Positions 26,586 through 34,763 of a stretch of DNA of 64,000 nucleotides are shown piece after piece. Below the pieces are notes generated by a model. The model did not search any database and had not been told where the DNA came from. It worked only from the letters and a program-made list of their open reading frames with translations. Position numbers and translations under genes: made by a program. The DNA is taken from NCBI RefSeq assembly GCF_019890615.1, contig NZ_JAINVZ010000004.1:124001-188000 (forward strand), read 5' to 3'. Each line of letters begins with the position of its first letter. Position 1 is the stretch's first letter. The DNA is from Streptantibioticus parmotrematis. Its GTDB lineage: Bacteria > Actinomycetota > Actinomycetes > Streptomycetales > Streptomycetaceae.

Positions 26586-27893
26586 TTGACGATCTGTTCC
26601 AGGGCTCATCCTGCCACCGACACGGCCACGCGTCCGATCGAGGTCGGAGAGGGCGCTGATCCGCAGACCCGGAGCGAGTTCGAGCGGGCGTTTCATCGCG
26701 CGGGCGGCGAGGCCCGATTGGGCCATCCGACTGCTCGCGTCGCCGAGGATGCGCTGGGCTATGCCCAGCACTTCGCCAGATCCGGCGGCCACTGGTCCGT
26801 GATTTGTGCTTTGGCAGGTGAGGATGCCGTTGCCGTCGCTGGATCCGTGTGGGAGGACGTCACAAACCCGCCAGGGCTGCCAGGCCAGGGTGTTGCCGCT
26901 ATCGGCTACCCGCTCGCGCGGACTGGAGCACCCGATTCGGCAATGAGTAACTACATCACCACTGACGCCGACATAGTCGAAGTGGGCGGCGGATCATGGG
27001 GCCGGGGTGTGCTGCTGCGTCCTCCGGACGGGAGCCGGGCGCGATGGCAGCCGCACCCGCGAATGACCCTGGACGCGCGAGAGGCGCTCCGGATGCCAGC
27101 GGCGGGGGAGGCCGACCTCACGGTACGCGCAATCGCGACACTTCCCTGGCAACTCGACGAGGAAGCACTGGAGATCACGCGGCTGACACGCCAGCGGCTC
27201 GGAATGCTCCTTCCGCGCGCAGAGATCAGCAATGCGATCGCGCTCTTGTCTCAATGGCGAGGGGCCGCGGTCACATCACCGGAGTGGGACCGCGCGACCG
27301 GACCAGGCATACTTCAATCGGGAACGGCCGCCCAGTACGACAGTGTCCTGAAGACTCCCGACGGCGGAGTCGCCGTACGGATCTCCGCTCGCTTGTTCTT
27401 GCCGATCGGCCAGCCACGAGCCGTAAGAGTTCTCATCGAGTTTCAGGCGAACCTCACGGCGTGGCGGTCGACCCTTCTGCGGACGGCCGACGGCGTAGTG
27501 ACTGAGGATTTCAGGGTTACGGCCAACGAGGTCGTGGAGTTGTGGATGGCTGCGTGGGATGCGGCGGCCATGGTGGTACCGCGGGCCCTGGTGAATGATC
27601 CGCAGCTTGTGCCCTTGCTGGCTCCCTCCGAGGTTGAACTGCAGGTCAAGGCGAATGACCGCGTAGTCCAGGCTGCCGCTGGTAGTCAGCGGCTGGTGGA
27701 CGTGTTCGATCTGTCGGTGTTCGGCGAACCGGACGGTGACCCGAGGCCGGATGGGGCGGCCACAGTGATCGCGCCATTGGGATTCGGTCGCGATGACCGG
27801 CGGCGATGGGCAGGCAAGGCTCTGACCCGGTTGGCTCGTGCCTGGACGTTCGTGGAGGCGGACGAGTCTGATCTCGACCGGGTCGTCCGGTAG
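26586..27893 (+). CDS. unknown protein of about 435 residues, start uncertain
   Basis: This protein is read from a TTG at 26586, but the frame is open upstream to the end of the previous gene. The extra residues (GIQAQHNSTAVGVVHGPLT) look protein-like, so a rare start near 26472 or a sequence frameshift is possible. The C-terminal half is beta-rich with many Val, Arg and Trp (VRVLIEFQANLTAWRSTLL). No catalytic motif is recognised. It ends immediately against the convergent stop of the 1092-residue gene, with no bases between. The grouping with its neighbours suggests one accessory system of unknown role. Confidence 0.55.
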   Translation: MTICSRAHPATDTATRPIEVGEGADPQTRSEFERAFHRAGGEARLGHPTARVAEDALGYAQHFARSGGHWSVICALAGEDAVAVAGSVWEDVTNPPGLPGQGVAAIGYPLARTGAPDSAMSNYITTDADIVEVGGGSWGRGVLLRPPDGSRARWQPHPRMTLDAREALRMPAAGEADLTVRAIATLPWQLDEEALEITRLTRQRLGMLLPRAEISNAIALLSQWRGAAVTSPEWDRATGPGILQSGTAAQYDSVLKTPDGGVAVRISARLFLPIGQPRAVRVLIEFQANLTAWRSTLLRTADGVVTEDFRVTANEVVELWMAAWDAAAMVVPRALVNDPQLVPLLAPSEVELQVKANDRVVQAAAGSQRLVDVFDLSVFGEPDGDPRPDGAATVIAPLGFGRDDRRRWAGKALTRLARAWTFVEADESDLDRVVR

Positions 27894-30800
27894 TCACGGC
27901 ACGTCGTCGTGACTGTGGATGTCTCGCAGGTCCAACCCTGAGCGGAGAAGGCGACTGACGATTGTCCGGGTCCGCCCGCAGGCCAGGCGGTCGGTGCTGA
28001 GGTGGCGGCTGGCGAGGAGCACTTCCCGAATGCTGTCTTCGTCGCGGGTGAGAAACCAAAGCGACGGTTCGGTGCGTGCCCACGCTTCGAGGGCGGCGAG
28101 GCTGTCGGCTGGAAACCGCGGAGCGATCGACGCGAGGCGGGTTAGGACGCGGTCGTCGGTGCCCCGCAGCGCCGTGTGGGTCAGAACGTCCCGCAGTCGG
28201 CGCACAGCCCAGCCGTCCTCGAAAGCGCCGGAGGAGAACCACCACCCGAACCCGCGCAGTTCTGTCGCGTCTCCGCCTCCCTGCACCGCGACAAGACGCT
28301 GATCGAGCAACCCGGCCAGCCGGTCTGCGGTGGCCTTCGAGATGTCAACCAGGCCGTACCCCATACGTTCGAGGAGGTGCGCTCGCACGCTGACGGGCGC
28401 GCGGTCGTAGTAGCGGTGCAGGAGCGAGTCTGGACCGGCGAGGTCGATAGAGCCGACGCAATACCGGTGCACCAGATGCCAGCCCAGGTGAGTCGCGAGG
28501 TAGAGCGATTCGTCGTCGGTCGCGTCCGGGTCGAGGCGCTGGAGAGCGACTTCATACTGGCTGTGCAACGCCGACCACACGTCGGGGTCAAGGGTGACTC
28601 GGCCGAGGTAGCCGTTCCACGCTGCTGCCCAGAAAGCGCGGCTGTGGACGTCGAGCGGGAACAGACGGGCGGCGCGGGCGGCTGCCTGCTCGCGATCAAG
28701 CCGAATCAGCTCTGCGAATCGCGCACCCAAGACCCACCTCACCGATCTTGAAGGATCAGCCCAGACCTCCAGGTGTTCATCGACCACCGTGAACAACCTG
28801 GACAAGTCCGCATTCGGGTCGTCGCTCTGTTCCCAGGTACCCCAGTCGATCGCTGCGTTGATCGCCACGGGGCGAACGGTATTCATGGAGACAAATTCGG
28901 GGTGGGTACCTCCACTGACCTGCTGTTCCTCGTCGGCGGGGGTGGGATCGGGGTCTGCAATAGCATGCTGGATGAGCGTCCACAATGTGTCTTGTACGTC
29001 CCGAAGGGAACTAGCGGGCTCGGCCATGCCGAGGCGAACCAACCTCATCACCGATTTGCGAGCCTCTTTCCAGAGTCGAGATCCCGCGATCGGGTCATCG
29101 AGTTCCGCAACCGCTTGTTCATCCGCCCACGCCAACAACGGAACGATGCCTGGCCAATCCAGATCCGTATCCTGCCGGGCCGCGTTCTCCAGACCGCCCA
29201 GGACGGCTGTCACGTAGTGCGCCGGAAGGCCGATGAATGCCGCGGCCTCGGCGGAGCGGCGGCGGGCGTCTTGTTCGATCGCCGTCCGCAGCGGCTCGTC
29301 CAGGGATTCGCCGTCCCATCTGACAGGACCACCAGTCGGTGGCTGCCAGGTCCGCAGATACTCGACGAGTTCGTTAGTTGGCCGGGCTGCGAGGTCGCCA
29401 GCTACGACTGGGGCCGGCGGCACAGAAGCAAACGTCCACACCAGGTTCTGCGGGCGCGGAAGGAGGGGTTCACCGAACTGGGAGACCAGCGTTTCATAAC
29501 GCCGTACCCAGGGGGCGGGCAACACCTCACGGAGCAGCGCGAGACGGTCACGCTGCCAGGTTCCTAGCCAGCTATCACGTTCCGCTTGGGACGGCGGTAT
29601 GCCTGTATTGCTGGTGTACCTGGCCAGTTGGTCGTCGAGATCTGGCCCACTGTCGATGAGCGCAAGCAGTTCAGCCAGCTCTGGCCTGCTCAGCAAGTTG
29701 GCTCGACGCTGGGCGAGGTCGTTGTACTCGGCATCGTGCGCGCGGTTGCGCAGCAGTTTCGGATTGAGTAGCCGATCAGCGACAAGATCGCGTGCCTCAT
29801 CTCCACGCTCGGCCAGCACGTGCAGGGCAATGCGCTGGAAGATCACGCTATCTCCAGCATCCAGCACGCCCAGTACCGTGCCGGAGCTGGCAGGTTCGTG
29901 TTCAACGAGGGCGATGGCGACGTCTCGGACGGCGCTAAACAAGGCATCGGTCGGATCGTGATTCTCGTGCTCCGAGGTGCCCGCGACGCTGGGACGCCAT
30001 GTTGTCGAATACCGCGTCCAACGTCCGTCATCCTCTGTGACGACCTGACGGAGACGATCACGCAGGACGGCCAGCAGCTCTGTCCCGACCGTTTCCACCA
30101 TCGCCGGGACGTGCTTGCGGAGGAGTTCCGCGTAGTACCAGGCCTGCATCGCAGCCGCACGACCGCCTGATGGCACCTTCTCAAGCAGGGCACCGAGTAG
30201 GTCCAGAGCCTTCCGCGAGTAGCCAGCGCCCGCCAACTGAGTCGCTAGTTCGCCGACGGCCAAAGGATTCGTCACGCCGGCACCGGTTCGGATATCGGTC
30301 ACCACACGGTCGACCAATTGCTGGCCGTACTCGGCGGGTACCGCAAGCCCTACCGACACGATGTCACCGTTCACACGGGCGTTCTTCGAATGGGGAATGT
30401 TCATCGCAGCAGTTACCGCTGCCTGTGGCTGATTCGCCGCGATCCGGGCGATGTAAGAGGATTCCGGCCACATGTCCAGCCGCATCAAGCCCCCGTCGCC
30501 GTACGGTTGCGGTGGCAATGGCGCCAGGAAGAACCCGGCTGATACCAGCGGCTCCAGCCACTGCGGGCCGATGCCTCCGAAAAACCGGGATTGGGTGGCT
30601 GGATCCTGGGGCAGGCTCTGGCGGACTTGGCGGGCGTGGGCGACCGTGGGTTGTTCCAGCGCGATGAGCGCATCCACTTGTTGCACGACCTCGTCGTACC
30701 GCGACTCGAATTCCTCCAGCACGCGGTCCAGCAGGATCTCGAAGGCGTTGAAGAAGGACCGGAACTCGTCATCGATTGCATGTGGCGCGCCCAGGCCGTC

Positions 30801-31172
30801 GCGATGCGCCCTGCGCGCCAAGTTGTAACGGCTGTTGGCCCCGGCCATCTCCAGCCACGTCGTGGCAATCGGATCCATGTGATCGATGTCCAGAGCTTGC
30901 AGGACAGCCAGGATGCTCGCCTCATGCCCTGCCACGCCTGGCGCGCGAAACGCGCTGATCACGGCGCGAAGACCGCTCTCGACCTCTCGCAGCAAGTGGC
31001 TGACCAGATGCGTGACGGTCACCCGCGTCGGCCGCTCGACCATCAGTTCGCAGGCATCCCGGAAGAACCAGGCAGGGCCAGGGCCAAGTTGGGTCAGCCG
31101 CATGGCTATGCGTTCCTGCCGTTCAGACAGCACCGTTCTACGACCCGACCTGGGATCTGGGGCGTTCGTCAC
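27894..31172 (-). CDS. large helical protein of 1092 residues, unknown
   Basis: This very large protein has no P-loop, nuclease or protease motif that I can see. Most of it looks alpha-helical with repeated short helices, as in HEAT-like or TPR-like scaffolds (for example ELATQLAGAGYSRKALDLLGALLE). A central stretch holds many Trp and Pro residues. Low similarity to named families, large size, isolation on the minus strand and a place in a phage cargo block are all usual for uncharacterised anti-phage proteins, but that is inference. The GTG start has AAGGA upstream. It converges exactly with the gene at 26586-27893. Confidence 0.7.
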   Translation of the reverse strand: MTNAPDPRSGRRTVLSERQERIAMRLTQLGPGPAWFFRDACELMVERPTRVTVTHLVSHLLREVESGLRAVISAFRAPGVAGHEASILAVLQALDIDHMDPIATTWLEMAGANSRYNLARRAHRDGLGAPHAIDDEFRSFFNAFEILLDRVLEEFESRYDEVVQQVDALIALEQPTVAHARQVRQSLPQDPATQSRFFGGIGPQWLEPLVSAGFFLAPLPPQPYGDGGLMRLDMWPESSYIARIAANQPQAAVTAAMNIPHSKNARVNGDIVSVGLAVPAEYGQQLVDRVVTDIRTGAGVTNPLAVGELATQLAGAGYSRKALDLLGALLEKVPSGGRAAAMQAWYYAELLRKHVPAMVETVGTELLAVLRDRLRQVVTEDDGRWTRYSTTWRPSVAGTSEHENHDPTDALFSAVRDVAIALVEHEPASSGTVLGVLDAGDSVIFQRIALHVLAERGDEARDLVADRLLNPKLLRNRAHDAEYNDLAQRRANLLSRPELAELLALIDSGPDLDDQLARYTSNTGIPPSQAERDSWLGTWQRDRLALLREVLPAPWVRRYETLVSQFGEPLLPRPQNLVWTFASVPPAPVVAGDLAARPTNELVEYLRTWQPPTGGPVRWDGESLDEPLRTAIEQDARRRSAEAAAFIGLPAHYVTAVLGGLENAARQDTDLDWPGIVPLLAWADEQAVAELDDPIAGSRLWKEARKSVMRLVRLGMAEPASSLRDVQDTLWTLIQHAIADPDPTPADEEQQVSGGTHPEFVSMNTVRPVAINAAIDWGTWEQSDDPNADLSRLFTVVDEHLEVWADPSRSVRWVLGARFAELIRLDREQAAARAARLFPLDVHSRAFWAAAWNGYLGRVTLDPDVWSALHSQYEVALQRLDPDATDDESLYLATHLGWHLVHRYCVGSIDLAGPDSLLHRYYDRAPVSVRAHLLERMGYGLVDISKATADRLAGLLDQRLVAVQGGGDATELRGFGWWFSSGAFEDGWAVRRLRDVLTHTALRGTDDRVLTRLASIAPRFPADSLAALEAWARTEPSLWFLTRDEDSIREVLLASRHLSTDRLACGRTRTIVSRLLRSGLDLRDIHSHDDVP

Positions 31173-31445
31173 GACGAATCCTTACGCCGACGGAGTGCAG
31201 GCATTCTATCCGCCAATCCGATGTAACGACCGTTGCCGAGCTGGTATTTGCAACAACAGATGGTCTCACTGTCGGTCACGTCGGATGCGGTCGTGGGCCG
31301 ACCGGGAGTTGGTGCTTCTCGGCTCAGCAGGGGGCGCTCTCGCAGTCCGTTGATGACAGCGTCACAACAGCTTCTGGCTGGGCGGCGACTCGCTGCTCAC
31401 TGCACTTGATCTCGGCTGTCCGACCGTCGGCTTAGCGTCGGTTGT

Positions 31446-31814
31446 ATGGACGACAACCCTGAGTCGCTGCACCAGGTGCGGATCGCAGCGAGGCGCGACG
31501 CGACCGTGATCGAGATCGATGGTCGGCGCGTAGACCCGGATGCCCTGCGCGCCTACAGCGTCAGCCACGTCTTCGGAGAGGACGCGCACGTCGTGCTGCA
31601 CCCCGCCGATTGGGGCCATACCGGCTTCGAGGGGCTGGCGCGGGTGTCTGTCGACATGCCGGCCCCGGGGCCTGCGGCTGAGGAATTCTTGGAGGCGATC
31701 GACGCGGAGGAACTGGAGCGGGCCGCGCTGGCCCGGGCGGATCTCGGATCTGAGCCGGGAAGCTTGACGCGGGCGATGTTGGCCCAGCTCGGGGAGTGGG
31801 CGCGTGGCCTTTGA
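31446..31814 (+). CDS. phage head-tail region protein, unknown
   Basis: This 122-residue acidic protein resumes the rightward phage structural order after block B. It has a beta-rich first half (RDATVIEIDGRRVDP) and a helical Glu/Ala-rich second half. Its end overlaps the next gene by 11 bp, which supports membership of the structural operon. No motif identifies a function. The ribosome-binding site is poor. Confidence 0.6.
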   Translation: MDDNPESLHQVRIAARRDATVIEIDGRRVDPDALRAYSVSHVFGEDAHVVLHPADWGHTGFEGLARVSVDMPAPGPAAEEFLEAIDAEELERAALARADLGSEPGSLTRAMLAQLGEWARGL

Positions 31815-32235
31815 CGTGGAAGGAGTGAGGCGGGTTGTCGGTCGCATTCTGGATGACGAGTTGGAGGTGTGGCGGGACAGCGGCGGGCACGCGGACGACG
31901 TTCTTGACGAGATCACGGGCCGGTTGGTGCCGTCTGCGCCGGATGAGGTTCTGGTGTGGAACGGGCTCGGCGCAGTGATGCCTCTGGGGCGTCCGGCGAT
32001 CACGAAGCCGTTGGACGGGGCGGTCGCGCAGTCACCGCCGACGGCGGACTACCAGGCGGTGCTGCCGGTCGGCGCTGCGCGTCTGCGGCCCGATGACGTC
32101 ATTCGCGTTGCTGGGTCCGTACGTCCGGGTGGGCCGCGCGATCCCCAGTTGGTCGGACGGCGTTTTCGGGTCTCGGACGGGGCGGTCGGCACGTACAGCG
32201 TGGTGCGGATCGTGCGAGTGCAGGTGATCGCCTGA
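31804..32235 (+). CDS. head-tail connector, DUF6093-like
   Basis: This 143-residue protein resembles the small DUF6093-type proteins found between capsid and tail genes of actinophages and thought to close the head. The pattern YQAVLPVGAARLRPDDVIRVAG near residue 85 and a C-terminal beta strand pair (YSVVRIVRVQVI) fit a connector fold. It starts at a GTG inside the previous gene and its TGA overlaps the next ATG (TGATG). The family name is from memory and moderately sure. Confidence 0.6.
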   Translation: MAFDVEGVRRVVGRILDDELEVWRDSGGHADDVLDEITGRLVPSAPDEVLVWNGLGAVMPLGRPAITKPLDGAVAQSPPTADYQAVLPVGAARLRPDDVIRVAGSVRPGGPRDPQLVGRRFRVSDGAVGTYSVVRIVRVQVIA

Positions 32236-32660
32236 TGGCGGCGAACGGTCACCCGAACGCGCACCCGGACGCGGCCGAGTTCCGTGACCCGATCGCGCTG
32301 GCCGCCGCGATCGCCGGGCTCGGACCGGCGGTTCGGGCCCGTACGGCGACGATTACCCGGCACTACGCGATGCTGATGCGGGTGCGGATCCAGAGGAACG
32401 CCTCGGGCCGGCCGGGTCCGAACGTGATCACGGGCCAGTACCGGGCGTCATGGGATGTGCGGATGGCCCCCGGCGGTGGGCAGGTGGTGGCTGAGGTGTT
32501 CTCCGATGCTCCGCAGGCGCGAAGGCTGGAGTACGGCTTCGTCGGCGTCGACGCGATCGGCCGCCATTACCGGCAGCCGCCGTTCCCGCACGTGGAACCG
32601 GCGTTCCGCCGGACTGAGCCGGAGTTTCTGCGGGCGCTCGCGGACGGGATGTTGCCGTGA
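32235..32660 (+). CDS. tail completion protein, HK97 gp10-like
   Basis: This 141-residue protein has the profile of HK97 gp10-type proteins that join head and tail. It has a helical N-terminal part (IAGLGPAVRARTATITRHYAM), a TGQYRASWDV segment, and the typical RRLEYGF followed by PPFPHVEPAFRR, where gp10 proteins carry a P-H-PFLRPA-like end. Order and overlaps with neighbours agree. It would sit at the neck of the particle. Confidence 0.72.
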   Translation: MAANGHPNAHPDAAEFRDPIALAAAIAGLGPAVRARTATITRHYAMLMRVRIQRNASGRPGPNVITGQYRASWDVRMAPGGGQVVAEVFSDAPQARRLEYGFVGVDAIGRHYRQPPFPHVEPAFRRTEPEFLRALADGMLP

Positions 32661-33106
32661 CCGCCGCGCGCCTGCCGGTGACCCGCGCGCTGGCCGCGCT
32701 CATCGCCGAGACGACCGGACGCCCCTGCGGAACCGGTGAACTGCCCCGTGTGCGCCGCGCGTCGGAGGAGTGGGTGGCGGCACCGGTGCCCTACACGATC
32801 CTGGACTCGCTGCCCGGGGAGTTCAGCGGCCCGCCGCTGTGGGACTGGCAGGCGGACGCCGCGTGGTCGTACCAGGTGACGTCGGTCGCCGAGCGCGACG
32901 ACCAGGCTCAGTGGCTCGCCGACCGCGTCCGTCACGCCGTTGTCGGGCGCGTCGGCGACCGTTGGGCCCATGACCTGCCTGTTTCCCAAGCCCGTGTGAT
33001 CGACCGGGAGTTGGCGTACGACGCCGGTGGGGACACGTCGGTGTCGGCGGCAGGCGCTATCGTGTCCTACGTGCAGCGGTTCACGATCACCGTGACCCCT
33101 GCCTGA
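32657..33106 (+). CDS. tail terminator / completion protein candidate
   Basis: This 149-residue protein lies just before the major tail protein, where the tail terminator is normally encoded. It overlaps the previous gene by 4 bp (GTGA). It has a helical start (VTRALAALIAETTG) and beta strands such as AWSYQVTSVAERDDQAQWLADRV, a pattern common in terminators that cap the tail tube. The call is by position and general pattern. Confidence 0.62.
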   Translation: MTAARLPVTRALAALIAETTGRPCGTGELPRVRRASEEWVAAPVPYTILDSLPGEFSGPPLWDWQADAAWSYQVTSVAERDDQAQWLADRVRHAVVGRVGDRWAHDLPVSQARVIDRELAYDAGGDTSVSAAGAIVSYVQRFTITVTPA

Positions 33107-33162
33107 ACGACTTTCCTCACCGCGGAGGCCCGCGCGGACGCTCGGCCCAAGGCCAGGCGAAC

Positions 33163-33182
33163 CCCCTTTGAGTTTCAAGGGG
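33163..33182 (+). other. hairpin before the major tail gene
   Basis: CCCCTTTGA and TCAAGGGG can pair with one bulge across a 3-nt loop, 47 bp upstream of the major tail protein start. It may stabilise or tune the abundant tail transcript, or act as a weak terminator. Confidence 0.4.
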
Positions 33183-33228
33183 CAGGGCCTCGGCACGGGA
33201 CGCTGCCCCAGAAGTGGGAGCGGACCCG

Positions 33229-33822
33229 TTGTCCAAGCCGACGCAGCACCGATTCCTCCGCCGCGGCATTTCCAAGATCTACTGGCTGAAGTCCGTCGCC
33301 GACCGGGACCGGCTGGAGCGCAAGGAACTCGCGCCGCCGAACGCCTTCGAGCTGACCGACGCCGTCAGTGACATCGACGGCTGGGCGCTGGAGAACGACC
33401 CGATCGAGACCCCGGACATGGGCTCGACGTTCAACTCCTCGATCCCCGGCAACGACAAGGCCGACAGCAGCTCGCTGACGTTCTACGAGGACCAGCTGTC
33501 CGACGAGATCGAGCAGCACCAGCCCAAGGGAGCCAAGGGCTTCGTCGTCTTCCTGCGTAAGGGGGACATCCCCGGTTCGAAGTCGGTCGACCTCTTCCCC
33601 GTCCAGATCGCCACCCGCGCCGCGACCTACTCGACCGGCAACGAGGCGGCGAAGACCAAGGTCACCTACACCATCCTCGACGAGCCGTCGCTGGACCTGC
33701 CGGTGCCGGAGGCGCGTATCCGCCCGCTGCCGAAGCCCTCTCGGGGTGTGGAGGAGGACGAGGTGGACATCACCGTGGTCAGCGCGGCCACGGCCTCGGT
33801 CATCGAGCGGGACGAGGACTGA
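33229..33822 (+). CDS. major tail protein
   Basis: This 197-residue protein is taken as the tail tube subunit. It lies before the chaperone pair and tape measure and is beta-rich (KGFVVFLRKGDIPGSKSVDLFPVQ). The start is ambiguous: TTG at 33229 has GGGAG correctly placed, while a GTG at 33214 would overlap that site. The C-terminal residues are acidic and may be exposed. Order and size are typical of siphophages. Confidence 0.78.
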   Translation: MSKPTQHRFLRRGISKIYWLKSVADRDRLERKELAPPNAFELTDAVSDIDGWALENDPIETPDMGSTFNSSIPGNDKADSSSLTFYEDQLSDEIEQHQPKGAKGFVVFLRKGDIPGSKSVDLFPVQIATRAATYSTGNEAAKTKVTYTILDEPSLDLPVPEARIRPLPKPSRGVEEDEVDITVVSAATASVIERDED

Positions 33823-33825
33823 TCC

Positions 33826-34386
33826 GTGTCCCGCCCGTCTGCCAAGAGCCCGTCCCCTCCGCACGGTGACACCACGTCGGCGGAGGGGGCGTGGGCGGCG
33901 AAGATGGAGCGCCTGCGCCGCCGCCCGCGTTCGCGGAAGAAGCTGCGGGTCTGCGACGACGACTCGCTTCGTCGGCGGCTCGAAGAGGCCGAACAGGCCG
34001 CGCGGCGTGCCCGATTCCTCGCCGAGACGTCTCCCGATGACGGGGCGGCAGCAGGGCAGGCCGAGGAGGCTGACGCCGCTGTGGAAGCCGCTCGCGCCGC
34101 GCTGGACGACGCCTCCGACTTCCTGACCTTCCTCGCTCTGCCGCGCCCGGTCCTGGAGGACCTGATCGCCGAGCATCCGCCGACCGAGCAACAGGCGTCT
34201 GGCGGTGCGGGGTTCAACCCGGACACCTTTCCCGCGGCGCTGATCGCGGCGGCGTCCCTCGACGGGATGAGCGAGGCCGAGGCGGCCGAGCTGCTGGCCA
34301 CGTGGTCAGCGCCGGACGCCAACGCGCTGTGGGAAGCGGCGTGGCAGGTTCAGCAGGAGAGCCGGGTCGAGCTGGGAAAAGACTGA
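33826..34386 (+). CDS. tail assembly chaperone, short form (gpG-like)
   Basis: This 186-residue protein, directly before the tape measure region, is the short tail assembly chaperone. It is helical and acidic, with Ala/Glu-rich runs (EEADAAVEAARAALDDASDF). Its last codons contain the slippery heptamer GGGAAAA, at which some ribosomes move to the -1 frame and make the longer product. The G/GT chaperones bind the tape measure and recruit tail tube subunits. The protein starts at a GTG, 3 bp after the major tail protein stop. Confidence 0.8.
   Translation: MSRPSAKSPSPPHGDTTSAEGAWAAKMERLRRRPRSRKKLRVCDDDSLRRRLEEAEQAARRARFLAETSPDDGAAAGQAEEADAAVEAARAALDDASDFLTFLALPRPVLEDLIAEHPPTEQQASGGAGFNPDTFPAALIAAASLDGMSEAEAAELLATWSAPDANALWEAAWQVQQESRVELGKD
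34374..34380 (+). promoter_or_regulatory. programmed -1 frameshift site GGGAAAA
   Basis: In the zero frame the codons are CTG GGA AAA GAC TGA, so the heptamer has the exact X XXY YYZ phase (G GGA AAA). A -1 slip reads on as AGA CTG AGC GCG GAC and opens a frame to 34727. The stop of the zero frame follows two codons later, which suits a G/GT frameshift. Confidence 0.85.
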
Positions 34387-34727
34387 GCGCGGACCCGCGG
34401 CTGCGGGCCGAGCTGGAGCTGTGCGAGACGTTCCGCATCCCGCACTCCCGGTTCCTCGGCGGGGACGGCCGCTGGACAGAGCTGGACCGGGCCAAGGCGC
34501 TGGCCTGGGCCCGGTGGCAGCGGTCGGTGTGCTCCGGGTGCCATACGCGGCTGGAGGAGTGGGACCGCGAGCGCGGTGGTGATCCGCACGCGTACGTCAC
34601 CGGCACGCTGCGCTGTCCCGGCTGCGAGCTGATCGAGCAGGAGCGCGACCGCGTTCCCCAGGACCGCTCCGGATACGGCGTGAAGATCCAGCTGCTGCCG
34701 CGCGACCAGCACCCCGACCACACCTGA
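34380..34727 (+). CDS. frameshift extension of the tail assembly chaperone (gpGT-like)
   Basis: This open frame is reached by the -1 slip at 34374-34380 and adds about 115 residues to the short chaperone, giving a fusion of roughly 300 residues. It encodes ELELCETFRIPHSRFLGG, the usual start of this extension in Streptomyces phages. A zinc-ribbon-like pair of CxxC motifs follows (CSGCH and CPGC, about 30 residues apart). The extension is the part that contacts tail tube subunits in lambda. It is not translated alone: its own upstream frame lacks a good start. Confidence 0.8.
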   Translation, partial: RLSADPRLRAELELCETFRIPHSRFLGGDGRWTELDRAKALAWARWQRSVCSGCHTRLEEWDRERGGDPHAYVTGTLRCPGCELIEQERDRVPQDRSGYGVKIQLLPRDQHPDHT

Positions 34728-34763
34728 TCCACCCCGCACCCACGATGGAAGGAGGCCTGTGCG

